NCBI RefSeq assembly: GCF_003226555.1 | Contig: NZ_QKQS01000006.1 | Span: forward strand, 529,861 to 593,860 | Direction of reading: 5' to 3' | Source: Rhodopseudomonas palustris | GTDB taxonomy: Bacteria; Pseudomonadota; Alphaproteobacteria; Rhizobiales; Xanthobacteraceae | Length of the DNA stretch: 64,000 nucleotides | Shown here: positions 44,279 through 56,200 of the stretch, in pieces | How the letters are laid out: each line of letters starts with the position of its first letter | Position numbering within the stretch: the stretch's first letter is position 1 | Notes under the pieces: model-generated | Told to the model about the DNA's origin: nothing | What the model saw: only the letters and a program-made list of their open reading frames with translations | Database searches by the model: none | Position numbers and translations under genes: made by a program

Positions 44279-47200
44279 CTACCGCCGTTCTTCTTCGTCC
44301 TGGTCCCGGCCGTTGCCGGAACGCGAGGATGGCGCACCCGTCGCCGGCGGCGTCGAGGAGGAAGGCGTCTCGGCGGAGGGCACCGCGCCGGTCGCACCAC
44401 CATCGCCGCCGCCGTAACCGACGACCTCGACGATGAAGATCGAAGCCTGACCGCGGCTACCGCCGGCGGTCGGCTGCTCGGTCCGCGCCGCGGCGCCGGC
44501 GGCGTTCGAGGAGGTCGCGAGCGAACCGCTGAGGCTCGGCAGCGACACCGAGGGCACGCCGGTGACCGGACCGGCGGCCGAGATGTTGCTGACGTTCAGC
44601 ACCACCGGCGCCACCACGAAGACTTCACCCGACGAGCGAACACCGGCGGTGCCGAAGTCGATCCGACCGCGCGGGGCCAGCAGATACAGGTTCGAGCTGC
44701 GCGCCACCTTCGAGCTCTTCAGCACGCCGATGCCGGCGCCGCTGACGAAGCCGCCGAGATCGATCGACTGGTAGTCGTTGGCGTCGAACAACACTTCCAG
44801 CGGCGGCTGCGACAACGTCGTCTTGGAGCCGCGGCCGGCGTCGAGATCGCCGTTGGAGCTCCACATCAGGATGTCGCCGCCCTGGGTGGTGAAGACGCGG
44901 CTGGAATTGACCAATACGCTGCCGTCGGTGAAGGTGCTGATATTGCCGCCGCCCAGCGTCAGGATGCCGAGATCGCTGAGCTTGAGCAGCGGATTCGGCT
45001 CCGGTACCAGGGAGCCGACGATGATGTCGCCCTGCGGACCGAAGATCGAAATGTCGCCGCCGAGCTTGGTCTGGATAGTGGCGTGCAGCAGGTCGAGATT
45101 GTTCTTCACCGCGCGGTCGCCGTAGCCATAGCTGGACGGGAACATGGTCTCGATCGCCCGGTAACCACGCGCAACCTGATCGGCGTCGCCGCTCGCGGCG
45201 ACGGCCTTCAGCTCGGCGAGATAGACCTGGCCCAGGAACACCTGCTGCAGGCTCTGCGGCAGCGCCCTGAAAGTCGCCACCGGATCGTCGCCGGGCTCCT
45301 GGCCGACGCGGCCGAGGAACGCCACCATCTCGGCGAAGTAGTTGTGCGCGACCAGCGACGCGCCCGCCGGATCGACGTAGGTGGCGAACACGCCGTCGTA
45401 GTTGATGCCGTTCTTGACGCCGAACCGGACGATGAGATCGGCCCCTTCCGACCCGAGTAGAGCGTTGCGACGCGGCTTCGCGGCGGGGCCGAGCAAGGCG
45501 GCGTTGTAGATTCCGGTCGGTCCGCCGTTCGCATTGGTCAGGCGATCGGCGTTGCCGACCGGACTGGCGCTGGCATTGCCGAGCGAGACGATACCCTGTT
45601 GCGCGATCACCTTCGACTGGACGTTGTCCGCGGCGGGTAGGAACGGGCCGAGATCGCCGCCGGCCTCGACGACGAAATAGCCGGGTCCCGCGATCTGCAG
45701 TCCGCCGCCGATATTGTCGCCGGTGTAGTAAAGGTCGTCGCCGGCGATGACGCTGCTGACGTCGCTGCGGCGGATGTTCTGCGCCAGCAGGTTGAGATCG
45801 ACGATGTCGCCGCCGGCCCTAACCTGCGCGGGCCGGTTGATCTCGATCCGGTTGGTGGCGCCGGTTGTCACATTGGTGTAGGCGGCAGCCTTGATGTCGC
45901 CGGTCAGCGCGTAGATGCGGGCGATCGCGTCGTCGTCGGCATGGGCCAGCACCGCCTCGCTGTAGGTTCCGCCATAGCTGCGGTCGCCGGAATGCGTGCC
46001 GAACCACTCTGCCGGCCGGAACGGGTTGAAGGCTTTGTCGAGCAGCGACGGGCCGGCGGAAATAACCGGAGCACGCGACGCGATGGTGACGCCGAAGGTC
46101 AGGTCGATGCTGCCCTGCGCCAGAAGCTCGAATTCGCCATGCTCGGAGCCGCTCAGAATCATGCCGGCGAGGCCGAACTGGACGCCGCTTGCTGTCACCT
46201 CCAGGCCGCGCGTGACGATGTCGCCGCTGGCGGCGATGGCCTCGAAGCTGGCGGGATACGCGCCCGAGGCGTTGGCCGTGACGCCGGTGGTAGTAATGGT
46301 GGGCAAGGCGATTCCGATCGACACGTCTCCGCTCGCCGACATCAGCGCCACCGCGCTGTCGGGACCATAGGTGTCCATATAGATCGCCGAGTTGGTGCTG
46401 GCATAACTGCTGTGCTGGCGGTGCAGCGCGGCGGGATTGACCACGCCGCCCATCGACAGCGTGCCGGCAGCGATCATCTGGATCCGGCCGAGATCGACCG
46501 CCAGCAGCGGAACGTTGTCGAGCGCCAGGTTGCCCCGGGCCAGCTTGGTGGCGGCGGCGCCGATCGAGCGGCCGGCCTTGATCACGGCGTGACCAGAGCC
46601 TTGGTAGAACGAGCCGCCGAGAATGTCGCGGCCGGCGCTGACGCTCATATTGCCGCTGTCGTAGATATGGGTGATCGGCGTCGAGGTCGCGGTCAGGCCG
46701 CCGGAGACGCGGCCCGTAGTGGGCAGCGACACCGAGACGTCGTTGAGGTCCCGCCCGGCCTGCACCGTGACGTTGCCGCCGGCGCTCAGGATCCCCTGCT
46801 GGAAGCTGGCGTATTGGATCCACCACGCCGTCTGCGAGGCGATGCTGGTCCCGATTGGCTGGAACACGCCCTGGCCGCGGAGGTCGATCGCCGCAGCGGC
46901 CGAAGCGCTTCCGGCCGGCGTCAATTCGATGTCGGCGACCAGCCAGGGTTTGTAGTACTGATAGTTCGATCGGGTCCCGGTGCCGCTGTAGCCGATGATG
47001 TCCCATTGCGCCTCGACCACGACGTCGCCGCCCTTGTGCGGGAACGCGGCCGCGGTCGGCGGACCATAGGCGACCGAGACGGCGGCGCTCGACGAACCGT
47101 TCAGCAGCAACTGCGGCTCGAAGAACAGCAGATCCGGGTTGCTCGCGGTGTTGCCGACCACAACCGCGCCGTTGACGGTTCGGTACTGCGGATCGATCAG

Positions 47201-50200
47201 CCGCGGGGTGTTGACGCCCGCGGCGTAGATGACGCCGGGCGCAGCGGTGTCGGCCATCACGACGCTGTTGCCGGCGGCGACGGTGATGTTGCCGGTGCCG
47301 GTGCGCACCATGGTCGACAGATCGACCGTCGCGGTCGTCAGTCCCGAGCCGGTATAGAGCGTCTGCGTATACGAGGTGTGCTTGTCGACGATCACGCTGC
47401 GGACCGAGTTCGACTGCGCCGCGTTCGGCGCGTAGATCGAGCTCGACAGCGGCTGCACCGCATCCGGATTGGCGCTGGCGAGATCGGCACCGGCGACCAG
47501 CCGGTAGCTCCACGAGCCCGGATCGGTGACGGTGACGATCTCGGCGTTCGCCGGCGCGGTACCGACGCTGTTGGGGCTGCCGCAATTCGACACGCAGACC
47601 CGAAGCTGATTGGGGAACAGGTCGGCTGCGGCGAGGTCGACCGAGCCGGGGCTGACGCCGTTGGCCTGAGCACGATACGGCGCGATCGGCACCGCGCCGT
47701 AGGAGTTCAGCCAGAACAGATAGCCGGGAGAACTCCAGTCGGCGAGGGTCTGGTCGGTGCCGCGCTTGTAGGTCGCCAGATAGCTGGCGAGCGCGGCGAC
47801 GTAGGTGCCGTCCTGATAGTTGCGGAACTGGAAGAAGCCGTCGGAGATCGAGGCGTCGACCCGGACGTCGTTGACCGCCCGCAGCGTCAGCGCGCCGGCC
47901 TCGATCGATTTGCCGCCGGTGCCGTAATCGGCGACCAGACGATAGTCGAAGGTGACGTAGCTCTGCTGCGCCACATTGGCGTTGTCGTAGGTGTGGACGT
48001 ATTTGCTGCCGTTGCTGCCGTTGGTCTGCAGATTGTAGGCCGCGCCGGAGGCCAGATTCCAGTTCTGCTTGACGGTGATGTCGCCGGCATTCTTCGACGT
48101 GCTGGAATTGACCAGTTCGACGCCCGGCCGGACATGGACCACGCCGGCGCCGAGATCCTGCGCCAGCGGCGACAGCCGGCTGATCAGACCGTCGAAGCCG
48201 TAGTTCTGCCCGTTGAGGATCAGGTCGCCCTGGGCGAATTGCACCAGAGTTTTGCCGAAGAACTGACCGTGCAGGCCATCGGCTTGGAACACCGCTGTCT
48301 GGGTGGTGCCGTTCGGGTCGTAAGTGGCGGAATTATAGGTTCCGACCGGGACGTAGTTGCCGATCGGGGTGAAGACACCGGCCGCGTTCGATGTGCCGGT
48401 GTAATTGTTGCGTGTCTGCACCTCGATCCGGGCGGTGCCGGAAACGAAATTGACAGTGTTCGGAGTCGTCCCCGTGGGAACCGGGGTTGTGCCGACCACC
48501 TGCATGCCGCCGGCGCTGACGGTTGCGGTCACGGTGACGCCGGGCGCGACGGTGATCGTCGCCGTCGCCGGCCGGCTGAGATAACCGCTGCCCGGATTGG
48601 TGATGGTGAGCGTCGGCGTTCCGCTCGCGTCGGTGCTCACGACGCCCTGGGCCGCGACACGCGTGACGCCGGCGGCAGTGTCGGTCGGAGCAGCGAAGGT
48701 CACCGGCGCATTCGACAGATTGGCGGGAAGACCGGCCGCGTTCAGCCTGATGTTGTTGTCCAGCCCCATGATCGCCACGATCACGAACGGCGTGCCGTTC
48801 AGCAGGATCACCGGCTTGCTGGTATAGCCGCTGCCGGGATTGGTGATCACCACGGCGCGTCCGGTGACCCCGGTCCAGGTGCCGCTCAGCACGCGGTTGC
48901 CGTTGCCGTCGTACAGGCCCGCCGGATCGATCACGCCGTCCCAGCCCAGCGTCGAGCCGTCGATGCCGTATCTGCTGCCGACAGTGTCGAAGGAGATGAA
49001 GCCCTCGACGGTGACCGCGCGCGCGCCGCGGATGCTGACGTCGCTGCCGCTGATGGTCGGCCGTTCGTTGCCGGTGGCGTCGATGGCGACGATCTTGGCG
49101 TCGCCGTTGCCGTCCACGGGCGCGCGGAACGTGACGGTGCCGCCGCTGAGGCCGCCCTTGGTGCCGCCGGAGACGTCGATCCGCATCCCGGATTGCAGCC
49201 GGATCTTGCCCGCCGCCGCCCACGGAATCCCGATGGTGACGTCGCCGCCGCGTTCGTCGGCATGCTGCGTCGAGGCGAGGATAAAGGAGGTGCCGCCGAG
49301 CGTCACCTGATTTGCGGCATAGAGGCCGACCTGGCCGCCGGCCTGACCGGTGCCGTCCGGGGTGACACCGGCATAGCCGCTGGCGTCGATGGTGCCGAAG
49401 ATGTTGAGCTGACCGAACTGCCGGGATGGGTTGGCACTGTCCCACGTGCTGTCGTCGGCAGTGAGCGTGACCGCATGGGCCTTCAACGTAGAGCCGGCCG
49501 ACAGCGTCAGATTGCCGGTGCGAGTGTGAATGTCGATCGCGCCGGTGAGGCCGCCGTCCAGCAGTCTGGCCGCCAGATCATCGAGCACGACATCGTCGGT
49601 ATAGCCCGCGCCGAGCTGGAGCGACTTGGCGTCGACTTGGAAACGGCCGCCGAAGCCGGGCCCGCCCTGCCCTTGCAGATCGCCGAGCAACACCGCGCGG
49701 CCAGCGACCGCCGAGATCTCGATCTCGCCGCCATAGCCGATGCCGTCCGCCGGCTGCGCGACGTCGATCGTGCTGGTGGCGGCGGTGCGCACGCTGCCGG
49801 CGCCGCCGCTGTCGGCCTGCAGCAGCACCTTGCCGCCGGCCACATAGACGTCGGAGTCGAACAGCACCCGCTTGTAGCCGCCGGCCGCCAGATAGGCGCC
49901 GTCGAGCAGCCGCACCGCCTCGGTGGTGCTGCCGTCGGAATTCTGCCGGTCGGTCCCGGTGGCTTCCAGCACGATAGTGCCGGCCTGCGCCTGGATCGTC
50001 GTGCCCACGGCGACGCGGTTGCCAATGACGACGAGCTTGCCGCCGAGCTGGTCGCTGTCCTCCGGACGCGCAGCCGCGCCGCTGCGCGCACCGACATCGA
50101 GCAGCGCGGCGCTGCCGGTAGCCGAGATGGTGAAACCGTCGGCGGCGGCGCTGCCGACCCGCACGATCGGGGTGTACATTGACAGGTCGACCTGATCGAG

Positions 50201-53200
50201 CCCGGTTCCGAGCGTCAGGCTGCCGCTACCGGCGATCGTGACGCCGTCACGTGCCACGAAATCGACGCTGGAATAGCCGGCGATGCGCTGCGAGCCGGCG
50301 CCGAACACGATATCGTCGGCAGCCAGGGTCAGGCTGGCGCCGCCTGCCGAGGGCAGCTTTGCCGGTGGCCCGCCGGCGCCGAGATTCGACAAGGTGATCG
50401 ATCCGGCGTCGAGCGAGATCAGCGCGTTGCCGCCGGACGCCGCGACGATCGCGGCGGTGTCCATCGTCAGGCTGGTGACGCGGCCGCCCGGAGCGAAGTC
50501 GCCGTAGACGCCGATCGAGCCGCCCAGCAGCGTCTTCAGCGTCAGCGACTGGACGTCGAACTGCGCGCCGCTGGGCAGCGCTACGGCGACCGCGGCCGAA
50601 TTCGTGCCGAGCCCGATGGTGCGCGCTGCCAGCGTCAGACGCTCGGCATGCAGATCGCTCGGCGCGAACTGGATCGCCCTGCTCGACCTCGTCGCCTGCA
50701 TCGTCACGGTGCCGGCCGACACCCGAGCGCCCGCCTCGATGGTGACGCTGCCGGCGTCGCCGGCCGGCAGCACGACCTGACCGACACCGCCGCTGGTCGA
50801 ATTCACCGTACCCGACACCGGCACGCCGGCGATGGCGCCGGATAGAACGTCGGCGAAGCGGATGGTCAGTTCCGGCGTGGTGACGCCGGTCGGGCCCGAG
50901 ATATTCAGTGCGCCGTCGGTGGTGGCGGCGAACAGCGCGCCGAGCCCGGGGACGTAGGACCCGACGAAGCCGCTCTGCGCCTTCGAGCTCTGGAAGTTAT
51001 TCCAGTACCAGGTCGAGTTCAGCTTGGTGAGGTCGGCGCCGGTGATGACGGTGCCGGTCGAGTCGAGCGTGCCGCCGACCGCCGCCGCGATCTGCTCCGC
51101 GAGCAGATAAGCGCCGTCCGGCTTCGCGAAGTAGTAGTTGCGCCCGGCGCCGCCCTCGAAGGCGCCAACGTTCTCGACGATACTGCCCGACCTGATCGTG
51201 ACCTCGCCCTCGCCGGGCGCCGGCCCGAAGACCGCGAGTGGCACGTTGACGTAGCCGTTACCGACCGCCAGCAGCGTGTTGAGGGTCTGCCATTGCCCGG
51301 CCCCGGCGACGAGCAGGATTTCCGGCGCAGCGAACGACTCGCCGCGGGTATCGACCAGCACGTTGGTCGCCGTCGGGGTGATCAGCGTGCCGAGCGCCGG
51401 ATCGACGTCGCTGCGCAGGCCGCCGATCAGGATGCTGCCGAAGCCGAAATTGTTGAGCTGGGTGGCGTCGAGCGCGACGTAGCCGGCCGGCACGCTCGCA
51501 GGATTGGCCCGGTCGAGATACTGGCTGTGCCCGACCACGGCGAGCTTGGTGGCCGAAATGTCGAGTTCGCCGCCGCGCCCGCCGGCAGCCGGCCGGGTCA
51601 GCGCCATGCCGGCGAGCAGGATCTCCTGCTGCGCCAGCACAGCCATACGGCCGGCGTCGATCGGAAGCCGCGGCACGTTGGTGCCGTCGCTGTTCGCGCG
51701 CTGGGTGAAATAGGCGTTGGCGCCGTTGAACGCATACTCGCTGTAACGCTGCCAGACGGAATTGCTGCGGATCGCGAACAGCGCCTCGCCGGACGATTGC
51801 TTCTGCGACGATGTCGACTGGGTGTAATGCCCGCTGACCAGCACCGTGCCGTCCGGCAGCGTGGTGCCCGACGGAACGCTGCGGCCGAGATTATCACCGA
51901 AATAGGTTACCCGCATCGCGCCCGGCAGAGTGGCGTAGTGCGCCGGATAGAGCGTGTAGGTGCCGGCCGGAATGCCATCGCCGCCGGCGATGGTGATCTG
52001 CGTACCGGCCAGCGGATAGATGTCGCCCGACTGCAGATACAACACCTGCCCGCTCGGCAGCGTGAACTTGGCGCCGGACTGGCCCGCGGCATCGAGGCTT
52101 CTGGCGGTGGTGAAGTGAATGTCGAACGCGGCGACCGAGTCGCTGCTGCTCGGCACCAGGGCGTAAACCACCGGCCCGGCTCCGGTCGCGTTCTTCAGAC
52201 CGCCATTGATCGTGGCCAGCGTATCGTACGAGCCGCCCTTGCCCTGGATCCACTCGGTCGCCTGCAGATCGCCGCCGCCCCGGACGTCGATCACCGCGCC
52301 TTCCGCCACCGCGACGCTGGCGCCGCCGAGCGTCAGGCCCTTGGCCGGCGGCGCCGTCAGCGGGCTGAGACTTGCATTGTAGTACCACCCCTTGCCGTCC
52401 AGGGTAGCGCCATAGGGCACGGTGGTGTCGGCCAGCGTCACCGAAGTCAGACTGCCCGGCTGCAGGACAACGCCCTGACGGCTGCCGTCGGCGTTGGTGC
52501 CGGTGCTGCCGGTCAGGGTGATCTGTCCGAGCGGTGCGAACAGATTGCCGCCCTGCCGGATGTTCGCGGCCGTCACCGTGACGCTGCCGCCGGCGGACAG
52601 CGGAATGTCGGTCTGGCTGCCGGCGGGCGCTGCGAAGGCGACATCGCCGGCGGTGCTCTTGATGGTGAAGTCCACTGCCGAGACCGGATAGACGCGCTGC
52701 GCCGAGAGCAGCAGGTCGCCATGGGTCGCGAGCGTGCCGGCGAATTCGGACGGACCGCTGATCAGCCCCGTGGTGGTGTCGAGCTTGTTGGCGACCTTCG
52801 GCGTGCTGAGACGCAGATCGCCGGAGCTCAGCAGATCGACCTGACGGAAGCCGGCGAAGGTGGCGCCCTCGACGTCCAGGGTCCGCGCGGCGACCGTGAT
52901 TGTATTGGTCCCCTGGGTCACGGCGCCGCCGCCACCGGTCAGCAGCACGTAAGGCGCGGACAGCGTCACGTTGCTGCCGTTGCCGAAGCTCAAGATTGAG
53001 GACGCGGCGATTTCGAGCCGGTTGGCGACCGACCAGTTCAGCGATCCGGAGACGATGATCGTCTGCAATCCCAGCGCGCCGAGATTCAGAGTATTCCCGG
53101 CGATGTCGTTGAAGATTCGCGCCGCCCCGCCCTGAGCGCCGCCCGCATACAGGTACACGTTCTCGAACGCCGAGAGCCTGTCGACCGCCGCCGACACGGT

Positions 53201-56200
53201 CAGTGAGCTCCCGACGCTCTGCGAGAGCTGGGCCAGCGACATCAGGCCGGTCGCGGCGGCCGGCGCATTGGGCAGCCGCAGCGCATCGAAACTCTGCGCC
53301 AGCGTCATTGCGCCGCCGCCGAGAACGATGGTGCCGCCATTGGCGCGCGGTTCCGCGGCAAAGTTGCCGGCGGCGTCGCGGTAGCGGCCGCCAAGCGCCG
53401 CGAACGAGCCGTTCCACAGGAATGCGCCGGAGTCGATCTCGACCGAGCCGGCGTCTGCCCACGACCAGTACGGCGTGACCGTCCGACCGCTCACATAAGA
53501 AACCAGACCGGCATAGCCGGAGACATCGACCTGGAGTCCGTCGCCAGCAACCGCATAGGACGATCCGGCGGCCGGCACGGCGGGAACGGGATTGTTGCTT
53601 CCCGTGACCGTAGTGAGCGCTCCGGACTCGATCGTCAGGGTGCCGCCGCCGATGATCGTGCCGCTGGCCGCCGGTCCGCCGGGCAGGCCGAACCGCGAAC
53701 TGGCGATGTACGTGCCGGACAGGTCGATCCGCGCCTGCTGCTGATTCCGGGCGTCCAGCCAGGTGCGGACCGCGTTGATGGTCAGGCTGCCGCCACGGTC
53801 GACGATGCTGCCGCGGAGCAGGACGTTCTGAGCGAGCGTGTCGCGCCCGTACAACGCGGCACCGGACGCGAGTGATCGGTCGGGACTGCCGCTCAGATTG
53901 AGCTTCGCCTTTGCATCAGTGACGATCGAGGCGTCCTGGTCGAGCAGGATGTTGTCGGCGCGCAGCGTCAGATCGACCGGCTTGCGCAGATCGTCGGGCA
54001 GAACAGCCAGCCGAGTGTCCGGCGACTGCGACGCCTCGCGGCCGAGCTTGGTGCCTGTTCCCAGCTCTGCGTAGTTGACGTCGCCCGCATAGTTGACCTG
54101 CTGCAAGGTCAGATCCGACGCGACGACAATGCTCGCTTGGCCGCCCGCCACCGCACTGCCGTCGGCCTTCAACCTGACGTCTGAAACGGTTTCCAGCGTG
54201 TACGAGCCGAAGCCGCCATTGTTGAGCAGCGCGATCGGAAACCTCGGATCGCTGCCGACTCTAACGGTCGAGGTCTGCCCCGCCGGCAGCACGCCGCCGA
54301 TCTGCACCGTACCGACCGTCCCCAACAGCAAACTGCCGTTGGATTCGAAACCGTAGGCGCGCAAAGTCCCGTCGAGTTGCAGGATCGCGACGCTGCTGTC
54401 GGGTGACGGCGCGATTGGATTGTTGTTGCCCGCGTCCGGCTGGTTCGGCGGCTCGAACGACCCCTTGTAGAGCACCAGCGAGATGCTGCCCCCCTTGCCG
54501 GCGATGACGCCGTTCGAGGCCGTCTTGAACTTGCCGCGGGGTGAGATGTACGCCCCGCTCGAGGCATCGAGAACGCTGCCCGCTGACAAACGGATACTGC
54601 CCGTGGTGTCCTGGCGACTGAGACGATCGCTGTCCTTGTTGGTCGTGATCGAGATCGAGCCGCCGTTGATGAAGGCCGGCCCTGCGGCATCGAGCCCGAA
54701 CTTGGCGTTGTCGTTGACGAAGCGGCCACTGACGTCGAGGAGGCCTTCCACGAACACGTCCGCTGCGATCGCCTGGCCGTTGTGCGTCGGCGCCTGCAGC
54801 GGCAGGGTCGTGTCCTGGAATGCTTTCGAGATTTGCCAGCGTTTGGTGGTGAGGTCGATCATGCCGCCCGGCGCCGTGATCGAGCCCGCGATGTCGATCG
54901 CACCGCCGGCAAGCGCTTCGAAGCGACCGCCCGCCGCGAGCCGAACGGCGCTACCGGACGACAGCACCAGGTCGTAGCTGGTGATCGAAAGCGCGCTCAG
55001 CCCGTAACTCGACAGTGTTTCGTCCGACAGCGGGGTCTTGGCGTTGTTGGTGACGAAATTGGCCGATGGCGTCGACCCGATCTGCACGCTGGAGGGCGTG
55101 TTGAGGATCAGGTAGCCCTGAGACGGCAATTCGTCGCCGCTGGCCTGCAACGCGGTCGGCCGCGTCACCGCGCTGCCGCTGGTGTAGTCGGTGGTGTCCG
55201 ACGGCGCGCGCCCGAGATTTATCTGGCGCTGCCCGGCGACCGAGCCGAAATAGAACTCGTTGCCGAGGGCGATTTGCGGGGTGATGGTGGTCACCTTGAC
55301 GCCGCCGGCGTCGTGGCCCTCGGTGTAGCCGGGCTGGTACGACTGCGCGCCCAGCGTCCAGCTTTCCGGAGCCCCCCAACGCGCGTGATCGACGGTAAAC
55401 CGGCCGAAGATCCCGACATAGATCATGTCGGGACTGGCGGTGGCCATGGTGTAGATCCGTCCGTCGATACCGATCAGGCGCGTGGTCGGAACCATGCCCG
55501 GCAGATAGGTGATGGTGCCGCCGGCGACGTTGACCACCGAGCCTGCATCCAGCACGACCTGCCTGCCGGACGTACCGGAATCGTCGACATTCAGCTCGGT
55601 CCCGAAATCCACGCGGCCGCCGGCGGTCATCAGTTGATAGATGCTACGCCCCTTCGAATTGACATAGCCGCTGGCGTCGGCGAGCGGGGTGCCGACCCAG
55701 GTGGTGCCGTCGCTGCGCGTGCCGGAGGCGCGGATGTCGATCCACAGCGTCTCGCCGTACAGAACACCGTCGCGCTGCAGCGGCATGTCGGCGAATTCGG
55801 CGCGCGGCTGGAACGAGACGAAATTGTACGAAGCCGGCAACACCACATCCTGCAACCCGGCGACGTCGATGGTCGCGCCCGGGCCATCCGCGCTGCGGCC
55901 CGCCAGCACCACCTGCTGGGGCCCGCTGAGCGTCGGTTTGGCGCTCGCATTGGTAGTGCCATTGCCGTTGAAGAGCTGGCGCGTGACGCCGCCGCCACCG
56001 AGCGCGACCGCCTTCAGAGATACCGTGGCGGACGGTGCCGAGATCAGTCCGTTCGTGCTGATGCCGACCTCGCGCTGCGCCGCCAATTCGACGAACGCCG
56101 GCATGAAGCTCTGCACCGTGCTGGAGTTGCTGTCGCTCGAGCCGCCGCTCAGTATCGGCAGCGTGTTGCCGTCGTCATAGGGCAGCATGCTGATGATGCC

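Noticed and set aside
45941..50182. A 1413-codon plus-strand open frame opposite the adhesin gene
   Set aside because: It lies antisense to a well-supported coding gene, is rich in Arg/His/Asp/Gly from reversed GC-rich codons, and shows no domain. Long shadow frames are expected in such DNA.
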